A DNA stretch of 64,000 nucleotides from NCBI GenBank assembly GCA_001897435.1, contig MKSV01000006.1, positions 229,428 through 293,427 of the forward strand. The letters are read 5' to 3'. Positions 45,297 to 54,092 of this stretch are shown piece after piece. The first letter of the stretch is position 1, and every line of letters begins with the position of its first letter. The notes under the pieces were generated by a model, which did not search any database, had not been told where the DNA came from, and worked only from the letters and a program-made list of their open reading frames with translations. This DNA is from Acidobacteriales bacterium 59-55. GTDB lineage: Bacteria; Acidobacteriota; Terriglobia; Terriglobales; Acidobacteriaceae. The position numbers were made by a program, and so were the translations under genes.

Positions 45297-46741
45297 TCGC
45301 AAAGTCCGTCTCCATTACCCGCCGCCTGGTCGTCACGGTTCTTCTACTCGAACTTCTCTCAGCCGCTGCGCTCGTTGTCGCAGTCACAATCCACGAACAC
45401 CATATTCAGCAGACTGCCTTTGATGCCAACCTGGCCGGAAGAGCGGCGTCGTTGATGGGAGCTGTTCAGGATGCAGAGGACAAGGGAGACAACGTCATGC
45501 TCGATCTGCGGGGCGTTCCGCTCGACAGGGGCGCCGTTTATCAAGTAACAGACGAACGCCGCCGCGTACTGGGTACAGCAGGAAATATCGCCCAGATCCT
45601 GGGGTCTTTCGCAGATTCTCCTGGATTTCACGATGCGAAAGTTGGGAAACGCTCGTATCGTTTTTTCGTGCTTCACGGAGTGCGAATCATCGATCCCGGT
45701 CAACCGGATGGCGGGACGGTTCACAGCATCGTGGTTCTCTATGGAATCCACGCGGGACGTGTCTGGCACGAGGTCATCGAAGCTATTCGTTTTTTTACAC
45801 TTGCAACAGTGCTGCTCCTTGGGATCACGGCTATTGTGATGGTGTTACTGGTGAGAAGGTATCTTTCGCCGATTCATGAGTTGGCTTACGAGGCGGACCG
45901 AATCAGTTCGCGGAATTGGCAGTTTGAAGCACCGGCGAGTGCAAAGAAGACAGTAGAGCTTCGTCCCCTTACGGATGCCCTGGAATCGGCGCTGGCACGC
46001 GTGCAGCGATCTTTCGAGCAGCAGAGGCGATTTACCAGCGATGCGGCGCACGAACTGAAGACCGATGTTGCTATCGTCAAATCCTCGCTGCAGTTATTGT
46101 CTATGCGGAGGCGGACGGAAGAGGAGTACAGTCAAGGCCTCGCCGTAAGCCTGGACGACTTTACCCGGTTGGAGTCGACGGTGCAAAAGCTCCTCGCCTT
46201 GGCTCGACTGGAGCAGCCTGAGGACTCAGGCGCAGCGCAGCCGCTCTGTTCTTTGCGCAACGCTGTGGAAGAAGCCGTTCATCTGAGCAGGCCTCTGGCG
46301 GAGTTGAAGAGAGTAGAGATCATCCTGGATGCCCGGGAGGACGCAACAGTCCTAATCGATGGCCACGATGCGACTCTTCTGTGTTCCAACATTCTTATCA
46401 ATGCTTTGCAGCATAGCCATGAAGGAGGCACGGTAGAGATCACTCTCATTCAGCGCGAAGAAAGGATCAACCTCAGTGTCAAGGATTGGGGCGAGGGAAT
46501 CTCCGAGGAGGATCGACCTCATCTACTTGAGCCTTTTTACCGTGGAGACATCTCCCGAAGTCGCAAAAGTGGAGGAACCGGGTTGGGGCTCTCCATCTGC
46601 AAAGCTATCTGCGACAAAGCGGGCGGCACTATTGAGATATCCAACCATGAAGATGGGGGAGCCCTCGTTATCGTGTCCCTTCCTTTTGCGGCCCGGCAGG
46701 CATCTTCCCAGGAGCGTTCAGCTTGGATTAAGGCGGAGTAG
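45293..46741 (+). CDS. Sensor histidine kinase
   Basis: 482 residues. Two membrane segments (about 12-32 and 165-187) bracket a periplasmic sensor of about 130 residues, and a HAMP-like linker with RYLSPIHELAYEADRIS follows. The phosphorylation helix reads SDAAHELKTDVAIVKSSL, where the usual Pro after Lys/Arg-Thr is Asp. The ATP-binding domain has the N box SNILINALQHS, DWGEGISEEDRPHLLEPFYRG and the G box GGTGLGLSICKAI. It is paired with the OmpR-type regulator by an ATGA overlap. The signal is unknown; the nearby RND pump suggests a compound that is exported. Confidence 0.9.
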   Translation: MIAKSVSITRRLVVTVLLLELLSAAALVVAVTIHEHHIQQTAFDANLAGRAASLMGAVQDAEDKGDNVMLDLRGVPLDRGAVYQVTDERRRVLGTAGNIAQILGSFADSPGFHDAKVGKRSYRFFVLHGVRIIDPGQPDGGTVHSIVVLYGIHAGRVWHEVIEAIRFFTLATVLLLGITAIVMVLLVRRYLSPIHELAYEADRISSRNWQFEAPASAKKTVELRPLTDALESALARVQRSFEQQRRFTSDAAHELKTDVAIVKSSLQLLSMRRRTEEEYSQGLAVSLDDFTRLESTVQKLLALARLEQPEDSGAAQPLCSLRNAVEEAVHLSRPLAELKRVEIILDAREDATVLIDGHDATLLCSNILINALQHSHEGGTVEITLIQREERINLSVKDWGEGISEEDRPHLLEPFYRGDISRSRKSGGTGLGLSICKAICDKAGGTIEISNHEDGGALVIVSLPFAARQASSQERSAWIKAE

Positions 46742-46792
46742 TGAAACTTCAAGAGCCGGCAATCCTCGCCGAGTTCTCACCAGGAGTTCAAT

Positions 46793-47809
46793 ATGCGACC
46801 TTACCAGGGAGCTGTCCTCGCGACCCTCCTCTCACTAGCAGCGGTAGCAGTTGCCCAGAATTATCACGTTTCTGACCGGTGGAAGGTTGGCGGCCAGGGA
46901 GGCTGGGACTATCTGCTGAGCGATGACGCCGCGCAGCGTCTCTATATCACCCATAACTCGCGTGTCGAAGTTGTGGACAGCAATACAGGCAAGCCTATCG
47001 GAGCCGTGACCGGCCTCAAGAGCACTCACGGTGTCGCATTGAATCCCAATGGAAAGGTTGGCTACATCAGCGATGGAGCCGGCAACGCGATTGTCGTCTT
47101 CGACCGGGCAACGCTTTCGATCACAGCCACGGTACCGGCCGGGACAAATCCAGACGGAATTACCTTCGAACCCACGACGAAGACGGTCTGGGCATTCAAT
47201 GGACGGAGCCAGAACGTCTCAGTGCTCGACACATCTTCGAACAGCATCATTGCAACCATCCCTCTCCCCGGCAAGCCGGAGTTTCCTCAAGCCGATGGGC
47301 GTGGTGCAGTCTTCGCGAACATCGAAGATAAGAGTGTCATCGTGAAGCTGGATGCAGCGACGCACAAACTCGTCGCCACATGGCCTCTCAACGGCTGCGA
47401 ATCGCCTTCGGGAATGGCGATTGACCGCGTGAAGCATCGTCTTTTTTCCGTCTGCGACGGAGGCAAGATGGCCATCGTCGACTACACCTCCGGCAAATTG
47501 CTCGGCCTGGCATCGATCGGAGATTCTCCTGACGCAGCCGGCTTCGACTCAAAGCACGGCCTTGCGTTCTCTTCAAACGGCGGGGACGGCACACTCAGCA
47601 TCATCGACACGACGAAACCGGGCTTCCCGACCGTTCAAAGTTTGAAGACGGCCAAGGGAGCCCGAACAATGACTTTAGACACTGCGACCGGGCGTATCTA
47701 TCTGGTGACCGCCGAGTTCGGAGCGGCGCCTCCGGCCACCACCGCAAGGCCTCATCCTCGGCCGAGCATCCTTCCGGGGAGCTTTGAAATTCTCGTCGTC
47801 AACCGGTAG
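46793..47809 (+). CDS. Secreted YVTN/lactonase-like beta-propeller protein
   Basis: 338 residues. The N-terminal signal peptide MRPYQGAVLATLLSLAAVAVAQ is followed by repeats with blade spacing: YLLSDDAAQRLYITHNSRVE, VALNPNGKVGYISDGAGNAI and ITFEPTTKTVWAFNGRSQNV. This is the YVTN beta-propeller pattern common in Acidobacteriota. No catalytic residues can be assigned, so a periplasmic binding or scaffold role is as likely as lactonase activity. It lies 51 bp after the kinase gene, so it may be in the same transcript, and ends at a strong bidirectional terminator. Confidence 0.8.
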   Translation: MRPYQGAVLATLLSLAAVAVAQNYHVSDRWKVGGQGGWDYLLSDDAAQRLYITHNSRVEVVDSNTGKPIGAVTGLKSTHGVALNPNGKVGYISDGAGNAIVVFDRATLSITATVPAGTNPDGITFEPTTKTVWAFNGRSQNVSVLDTSSNSIIATIPLPGKPEFPQADGRGAVFANIEDKSVIVKLDAATHKLVATWPLNGCESPSGMAIDRVKHRLFSVCDGGKMAIVDYTSGKLLGLASIGDSPDAAGFDSKHGLAFSSNGGDGTLSIIDTTKPGFPTVQSLKTAKGARTMTLDTATGRIYLVTAEFGAAPPATTARPHPRPSILPGSFEILVVNR

Positions 47810-47825
47810 GCCTGTTTGAGTCATA

Positions 47826-47854
47826 AAAGCCCGCGACGAAGTGTCGCGGGCTTT
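47826..47854. terminator. Bidirectional intrinsic terminator
   Basis: Perfect 12-bp stem AAAGCCCGCGAC / GTCGCGGGCTTT with a 5-nt loop (GAAGT), between the convergent beta-propeller (+) and RND permease (-) genes. The A and T bases at the stem ends give short U-tracts on both strands. Confidence 0.9.
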
Positions 47855-47855
47855 C

Positions 47856-50800
47856 TTATGCGTTCCCGGCATGGGATCTCGTCAGGAAGTAGTAGACCAC
47901 CGGCGTAACGATAAGACTCAACAACATGGAGATCGTAAGTCCGCCGATCACCGCAATGGCAAGCGGTTGCAGCATCTGCGAGCCGGAGCCCAGGGCAAAG
48001 GCTAATGGCAGCATGCCGCAGATCGCAGCCGTCGCCGTCATCAGGATAGGACGCAGACGGCGTTGTGCGGCGTGCACCATTGCGTCCCGGGGCGAAGTTC
48101 CTTCGCGGCGATAGCGCTCATCCGCATCCAGCAGCAGGATGCCATTTTTCGCGACGATGCCGATGACCATGATGAGCCCCATAAAGGATGCGACATTGAA
48201 CGTAGTGCGAGTGACAAGAAGCGCGAAGACCACCCCTCCGACAGAGAGCACCGAAGAGGTCAGGATCGCCGTCGGAGCGGAGAAGTTGCGGAACTCGATC
48301 AGCAAAACCCCGAATACAAGCGCAAGCGAAAGTAAGAGCACGCGCAGAAGCTGGTGAAACGACTGCTGCTGCTCCTGATACGTGCCCCCATACTCTATCC
48401 GGACTGTCGGCGGCAGGTGCATGGCCTGGACTGTCTGTTGCACCTTCGCGATCGCAGTGCCGAGATCGGACCCTTCGAGCCGCGCAGTCACGGTAATCAA
48501 CTGCTGCAGATTCTCCCGTTTGATTTCATTCTGCGGCGGCAGTTGCGTGATCTGCGCCATGGAACCGAGAGTCGCGAGCTTGCCTGTGGCGCTGTTGAAG
48601 ACCGTGTTTTCTATGGTGTCGAGCGACTGGCGGGTCTCATCCCCCAGACGCACGCGCACCGTGTAGGGGCGCCCGTTCGCAATCAATGGATCGGTCGTGG
48701 TAACTCCATCGAGGATGGAGGTAGCATCTTCCGCAACCTCCGTGGGCGTGAAGCCAAGGCGGCTTGCAACACTGGGATCGATTTGAAAGTTCGTGGCCGG
48801 CCCGCTGATGGTGTTATCGATTCCGTTCTGCACATCCACCACTCCACCAATTTTGCTGATCGCGTCTCCAATGCGAGGACCGAGTTCGGACAGCAACGCT
48901 GGATCGTCCGCAAAGACTTTAATCTGAATTGGTTCGGGAGCATTCGACAAGTCTCCAATCATGTCCTGTAGAACCTGGGTAAATTCCACATCGAGTTCGG
49001 GCTCCGTCTTTTTAATCTTGGCGCGAGCGTCAGCGATCACCTCATCGATACCGCGGTCGCGCTTGCTCTTTAATTTCACGGTGATATCGCCCGTGTTGGC
49101 CTCGGTAACCGCGGCAAGTCCCATCTGAAGGCCTGTACGTCGCGAGGTGCTTTCAACTTCCGGCATGTCATGCAGGATGCGGTGCACATGTTCCAGTACC
49201 CGGTTCGTTTCGGTCAGCGAGCTCCCGGCGGGCATGATGTAATCGAGGACGAAGCCGCCTTCGTCCATCTCCGGCAGAAGATCGGAGCCCAGAGCCTTGT
49301 AAGAGAACCAACTTCCGAGGACAAGAACAACACAGATCCCCAGCAGCACGAAGGGACGATTAAGAGACCATGTCAGGCCGCGCTCGTGCCAGCGCAGTAT
49401 GACACGCATGAGACGGCCATGGTCCTCATGCGACCCTCCGGAAGGTTCGCGATGCTTGCGCAGGAAGACCAGGCTCAGTGCCGGCGTCCAGGTCATTGCG
49501 AGAGATAGAGACGTAAGCAGGGCGATCGTCATGGTGATCGCGAGCGCCCGGAAGAAACTTCCCGTAACGCCGGTCACAGCAACAAGCGGAAGAAAGACGA
49601 CAACCGGGGTGATCGTCGAGCCCATCAGCGGGACGGCGATCTCCTTCAGTGCCAGCCGCGCCGCGTGCGCGCGAGTCTCTCCTCCATCGCGATGCAGAAC
49701 TATATTTTCGACGACCACGATGGCGTCATCAATTACCAGACCGATCGCCGCCGCGAGGCCTCCCAGTGTCATCAGGTTAAAGCTCTCCCCCATCGCCCAC
49801 AGGAAAAGAATCGTGATGGCAATCGTTACGGGAATCACAAGTCCCGCCACCAGCGATGACGTCCAGTCACCAAGGAACAGGAAGAGAATGATGCAGGCAA
49901 GCACAAGACCAATAAGAATCGCGTCACGCACGCTGCGAATACTATCGCGGACCAGTTCCGATTGATCGTAGTAGGGTTCTAACCGGACACCTGCCGGCAG
50001 TAGCTTCCTGAGTTGCTGCACTTCAGAAGCTACGGCGTCAGCTACAGTCACGGTGTTGCTGGAAAGCTGTCGCGTGATATTGAGCAACACCGCAGGTTTC
50101 CCATTCGCTGTCACGGCCGTGTAGACGGGAAGCACCCCGGGTTGAACAGTTGCGACATCGCCGACATGGACTGCCGCGCCGCCCGGTGTCGTCTTCGCGA
50201 CAAGGCGACTCAATTGCTCCGCATCGTGCGCCTGCGCTCCGACCAGTCCAAGAACGAGCTGATGGTTGGCTTCATATAATCCAGGCGAATCGATAATGTT
50301 CGATGCCTGTACCGAGTTGACCAGATCGAGAATGGTGACGCCGGCGGTCTGCATCCGCGCCATGTTCGGCACGATATGGTATTCCGGCACCTTACCACCC
50401 TGCACCGTGACCGTACTGACACCCGTTACGCGGTTCAAGGGAGGCTTCAAGGTGTAGGTCGCCAGCTCCCAAAGCTGCGTCTGCGACAGGCGATCGGAGG
50501 TAAGACTGTAACCCAGAATTGGAAATGTCGCGAAGGTCAACCGATTGGTTGTGATTGTTGCCGTGCTCGGCAAGGTCTGCCTCACCCTGCCGACAGCCGC
50601 GTCCACCAGTTGAAGCGTCCGAAACATGTCCACACCCCAATCGAAGAACAGACTGACCTCCGCCGAACCGCGGCTGGTCGTCGAGCGAACCGTTACCAAA
50701 CCGGGAACCGAGTTTATGGCGTCTTCAATCGGCTTCGTAATGGTCACCTGCATCTGTTCAACCGGCATCACTCCGTTGTCGATGCCAATCACCACGCGCG

Positions 50801-50951
50801 GAAAGTTCGTGTCCGGAAAGACCGAGATCGGAACTTGCTGCGCGGCATAGATGCCGGCCAGGGAAAGCACGATAAGAAAGAAGAAGATCGGCCCCCGAAA
50901 GCGCACCAGCCAAAACTCGCCCTCCGGAGCCCGTGAAGAGTGATGTTCCAT
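47856..50951 (-). CDS. RND efflux permease, hydrophobe/drug (HAE) type
   Basis: 1031 residues with twelve predicted membrane segments and two large periplasmic loops, the normal RND layout. N-terminal PIFFFLIVLSLAGIYAAQQV and PISVFPDTNFPRVVIGID; TM4 reads GGLAAAIGLVIDDAIVVVEN, with the paired Asp residues of drug-type pumps such as AcrB. C-terminal RPILMTATAAICGMLPLAF is conserved. It works as a trimer in the inner membrane, driven by protons, with the adaptor and outer-membrane channel encoded just upstream in the same operon. Its start codon overlaps the adaptor stop by one base. The substrate is unknown. Confidence 0.92.
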   Translation of the reverse strand: MEHHSSRAPEGEFWLVRFRGPIFFFLIVLSLAGIYAAQQVPISVFPDTNFPRVVIGIDNGVMPVEQMQVTITKPIEDAINSVPGLVTVRSTTSRGSAEVSLFFDWGVDMFRTLQLVDAAVGRVRQTLPSTATITTNRLTFATFPILGYSLTSDRLSQTQLWELATYTLKPPLNRVTGVSTVTVQGGKVPEYHIVPNMARMQTAGVTILDLVNSVQASNIIDSPGLYEANHQLVLGLVGAQAHDAEQLSRLVAKTTPGGAAVHVGDVATVQPGVLPVYTAVTANGKPAVLLNITRQLSSNTVTVADAVASEVQQLRKLLPAGVRLEPYYDQSELVRDSIRSVRDAILIGLVLACIILFLFLGDWTSSLVAGLVIPVTIAITILFLWAMGESFNLMTLGGLAAAIGLVIDDAIVVVENIVLHRDGGETRAHAARLALKEIAVPLMGSTITPVVVFLPLVAVTGVTGSFFRALAITMTIALLTSLSLAMTWTPALSLVFLRKHREPSGGSHEDHGRLMRVILRWHERGLTWSLNRPFVLLGICVVLVLGSWFSYKALGSDLLPEMDEGGFVLDYIMPAGSSLTETNRVLEHVHRILHDMPEVESTSRRTGLQMGLAAVTEANTGDITVKLKSKRDRGIDEVIADARAKIKKTEPELDVEFTQVLQDMIGDLSNAPEPIQIKVFADDPALLSELGPRIGDAISKIGGVVDVQNGIDNTISGPATNFQIDPSVASRLGFTPTEVAEDATSILDGVTTTDPLIANGRPYTVRVRLGDETRQSLDTIENTVFNSATGKLATLGSMAQITQLPPQNEIKRENLQQLITVTARLEGSDLGTAIAKVQQTVQAMHLPPTVRIEYGGTYQEQQQSFHQLLRVLLLSLALVFGVLLIEFRNFSAPTAILTSSVLSVGGVVFALLVTRTTFNVASFMGLIMVIGIVAKNGILLLDADERYRREGTSPRDAMVHAAQRRLRPILMTATAAICGMLPLAFALGSGSQMLQPLAIAVIGGLTISMLLSLIVTPVVYYFLTRSHAGNA

Positions 50952-52249
50952 TACTTGGCTTCTCCGCTTTTTTCCTCAGGTTTGCCGATCGTAACTTTTG
51001 TGCCATCGTCCAGCCCGTAGGCCCCCGTCGTAATGACCATTTGAGAGCGATCCAAGCCCTGCTCAACCTGAACGTCTTTGCCGTCGCTGATGCCAAGTTG
51101 AACAGCTTTCGTATGGGCGAGGCTGTCTGGACCCACCACCATCACCGACTTCGAGCCGTCCTGGCCGGTGAGAATTGCAGAAAGAGGAATCTTAATCGCT
51201 TGCGGAACCGATCGACCTGCAATCGATATCCGAACCGGAGTACCCGCCTTGTATTTCCCAGCCTTGTTGTCGATGCGTAGCCATACTTCGACCGTCGTGC
51301 TGCCCGGATCGAGCGCCGGGCTGATGAGCGATACCTTCGCGGGAACTGGATCATCCATCCCGGGAATCAGGACCGACGCGTCATCGCCAACGTTGAGGCG
51401 TTGCGCCACGGTTTGCGCCAAATGCACCTTCGCGAGCAACGACGAAGTATCCATTACGGTAAGCAGCGTGCTGCCCGAACTGGCGGTTTCACCAGCAAAC
51501 AAAGGGCGATCCGTCACGATACCACTAATCGGGCTTCGTATCTCGGAATAAGAGACCTGTGCTTCTGCGGCAAGATATTTTCCTTTTGCAGAAGAGAGTT
51601 GCCCTTTCGCCTGCTTCAGGGCGTCCTCATGACTGACCTTTTGAAGAGAGGTGAGGTGATTCTCTGCAATGTCATAGGACGATCGGGCCTGCACAAGCGC
51701 TGCGACAGCAGTATCGTAGTCTCTTCCGGCAATGGCACCTTCCTTCAATAGCTTCTCTCGCGATGCGGCAATCTCCTCCTGCAATTTAAGCTGTGCCCTG
51801 GTCTGTGCGACGTCCAACTCCGCCTTGCGATAATCCTCAAGCAACTGCGCCTTCGTCTGCATGTCATAAGTAGCTGCGGCAGCGTCGTACTGCCCCTTAC
51901 TGTCCAATGCCTGCGCTGTGAGATCGTGATTCTCCAGCACGGCCAGCAGTTCGCCTGCCTTCACCTTCGATCCTCGCTGGACGTAAAACTTTCGCACGGG
52001 AGCAGTGATCTTCGGCGAGATGGCAGCCTGCGCCAGCGGCGAAAGCGTTGCATCCGCCATGATGTGTTCGGAGATCTCGCCGACCTGGGGGCGTTCTGCC
52101 TGAACCGTGACCAGGGCCGCGGACGTGCTCTCGGTGTCCTTCTTACACCCCTGAATGAAAAGGATGGACAGGGCAATTAAAAAACACGCGGCGCCTCGCC
52201 CGGCTGTTCTCATCTCAATATGGGAAGATGCTTTCATCGTTCGGCTCAC
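50951..52249 (-). CDS. RND periplasmic adaptor (membrane fusion protein)
   Basis: 432 residues. The signal region ends in a lipobox-like LFIQGCKKD (about Cys35), suggesting a lipoprotein. A barrel-sandwich half-motif (APVRKFYVQRGSKVKAGELL) and a long coiled-coil hairpin (about 115-235, rich in Lys, Glu, Ala, Gln) follow. The second half-motif is SYSEIRSPISGIVTDRPLFA, and VHLAQTVAQRLNVGDDASV begins the beta-barrel. It links the permease to the TolC-like channel, and its gene overlaps both neighbours (4 bp with the channel, 1 bp with the permease). Confidence 0.9.
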   Translation of the reverse strand: MSRTMKASSHIEMRTAGRGAACFLIALSILFIQGCKKDTESTSAALVTVQAERPQVGEISEHIMADATLSPLAQAAISPKITAPVRKFYVQRGSKVKAGELLAVLENHDLTAQALDSKGQYDAAAATYDMQTKAQLLEDYRKAELDVAQTRAQLKLQEEIAASREKLLKEGAIAGRDYDTAVAALVQARSSYDIAENHLTSLQKVSHEDALKQAKGQLSSAKGKYLAAEAQVSYSEIRSPISGIVTDRPLFAGETASSGSTLLTVMDTSSLLAKVHLAQTVAQRLNVGDDASVLIPGMDDPVPAKVSLISPALDPGSTTVEVWLRIDNKAGKYKAGTPVRISIAGRSVPQAIKIPLSAILTGQDGSKSVMVVGPDSLAHTKAVQLGISDGKDVQVEQGLDRSQMVITTGAYGLDDGTKVTIGKPEEKSGEAK

Positions 52250-53604
52250 AGTGTTCCCGTCAATAGTTGCAGCCCCGCGAGAGCGGATTGATATCGGAGG
52301 ACGCCATCTGTTTGAGCGATCTCTGTCGATAGGTAGGAGTTCTGGGCATCCACAACTTCAAGCGCAGTGGACTCTCCCGCCGCATAGCGCAGCTTCGTCA
52401 GTTTTAGACTTTCTGCTGCCGCGCTGACACTCTGATCGAGCAGACTCAATTGACGCTGTGCAACCGAAGCCTCTGCGTAGGTCTCTTCAAGGTTTGCAAT
52501 TAGGCGTCTCTGCGCCGCAGTCAGACTCACTTTGGCTACATCTCGCTGAATCTCACTCTGCCGTACTCGTTTTTGCGTAGCAAACCAATCCCACACCGGG
52601 ATATCCAGGGTCCCACTGATCGAATAGCCGAGATTTTTTACCCCCTCCGGTCCGGCTTTGGCGAACTGAGGAGCATCGATGCCGTAAGCGAAGTTAAGAG
52701 CAAGGTCGGGAAGATAAGCAGCTTTCGCAGCGGTGACCCCGGCATTGCCTGCTCGAACGCCCGCCAGTGCACTGCGAATCTCAGGATTGTTGATAGAGGC
52801 CAGACGGTTCATCTCCTCGCGCGTGGCCAGGACAGGAGGAGTACCGGGAGGTTCGGTTGAATATTGGGTTCTGGGATCAGGGAATAGAAGAACGGCCAGT
52901 TCCAATCGAGCCTTATCGGCCGCGACATCGGCATCGCTTAAATCCCTCTGCCGTTGGAGTCGTTGCAGTTGCGCCTTCACAACATCCGCATGTGCCACCT
53001 CACGCGCAGCCTCGCGCTTTTGTGTCACATCAGTAAAGGTAGAGGCTTCCTGAAGGGCGTCGGCGAGCAGTCTTCGTTTCGCCTCCGTCGCCGAAACCTG
53101 ATAGTACAGACTCACAACCGAGGCCACCAGGCCGCGTCGCGCTATCTCCAGTTGCGCCGACGCGCGGGCTGCATTCGCGGAGGCAACCTTCACATCAGCG
53201 AACTGCTTTAAGCCGATCGTTTCGTTGATGGATGCCTGACTGGTGTATTCATGGATTGCATTGTTTGCGATAAAGACGGGGGCCGACTGTGGCGCCTCGA
53301 TCTGCCCACCCTGGCTTGTTTGTCCATTCGGCTGGGTGTACAGCATTTGGTTGTGATAGATGACGGACGGCAACAGGGCTGTCTTTGCCAGGTAACGATC
53401 TATACTTGCACTCTTCTGTATAGCCAGACTTGCGGCGAAGACTGGTTCGTTCGCTTCCGCTCTACGAATGGCATCCGAAAGCGAGATCGTTACGGGTGAG
53501 GATGGAGGGTCCTGCGCGCGGGCAAGCGCGATGAATCCTATTGAATGAAGAATTGCGATAGCCACAAATGTTGCGCGGTGTGTATTCCGCCCTGAGAAAC
53601 ACAT
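52246..53604 (-). CDS. TolC-family outer membrane channel
   Basis: 452 residues. The signal peptide (MCFSGRNTHRATFVAIAILH, cleavage near ARAQD) is followed by two TolC-type repeats rich in long helices: SLSDAIRRAEANEPVFAAS at the start, AAKAAYLPDLALNFAYGID in the middle, and LRYAAGESTALEVVDAQNSY near the end. The last is a hallmark of the family. It is the first gene of the three-gene efflux operon. An AGGG site lies eight bases before the ATG, and a CTTAAG element (53628-53633) lies just upstream. Confidence 0.88.
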   Translation of the reverse strand: MCFSGRNTHRATFVAIAILHSIGFIALARAQDPPSSPVTISLSDAIRRAEANEPVFAASLAIQKSASIDRYLAKTALLPSVIYHNQMLYTQPNGQTSQGGQIEAPQSAPVFIANNAIHEYTSQASINETIGLKQFADVKVASANAARASAQLEIARRGLVASVVSLYYQVSATEAKRRLLADALQEASTFTDVTQKREAAREVAHADVVKAQLQRLQRQRDLSDADVAADKARLELAVLLFPDPRTQYSTEPPGTPPVLATREEMNRLASINNPEIRSALAGVRAGNAGVTAAKAAYLPDLALNFAYGIDAPQFAKAGPEGVKNLGYSISGTLDIPVWDWFATQKRVRQSEIQRDVAKVSLTAAQRRLIANLEETYAEASVAQRQLSLLDQSVSAAAESLKLTKLRYAAGESTALEVVDAQNSYLSTEIAQTDGVLRYQSALAGLQLLTGTL

Positions 53605-54092
53605 ATGTATACCCTAATAAGATTAACCTTAAGCGGAACTGAAGCCTATTTCATAATCAGCGGTCGCGCTATTGTCCCTTCGAGGAATTTCACAACAGTC
53701 TCGTTATTGGGCCGAAGTGGCTTTTTATACCGTCCAGGCAGGGCTTGAGGACGGAGAGAGATGCGCGGGACGAGACTGCCTCCTGCCTGCTGGCGGAGTA
53801 CGACGGGAGTTGTGCTGAAGATGGGAGAGCGCGAGGTTTGCCGCAGCGGCTGCGGCGATGTCGGTGACCCACCAGGGAGCACAGGATTCCATGCAACCGA
53901 GATGATGTGGAGCAGCTTCTGATATCCGGCATCTGACAGCTTCACAGTGGATGTAGCTGCGTGCCACGAGGATAGAAGGCGAAAATACAGGGGCCTCTCC
54001 ACTGCGCACGGGTAATAAAGCCGTCCACTGCTCCGGTCGAGATGACGTGCTGCATTGCCTCTGCAACGGATGTGATGTGAGGTGGAATGAGG
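53605..54092. other. Intergenic region between two minus-strand units, no gene supported
   Basis: 488 bp. Next to the TolC gene there is an AT-rich promoter-like stretch (53605-53640). The rest has several overlapping minus-strand frames up to 118 codons (53646-54002), but none shows a recognisable domain or ribosome site. A degraded gene cannot be excluded. Confidence 0.5.

Noticed and set aside
53646..54002. 118-codon minus-strand frame between the efflux and NtrC units
   Set aside because: No family or ribosome site was recognised, and other frames of similar length overlap it. It could be a decayed gene but cannot be supported.
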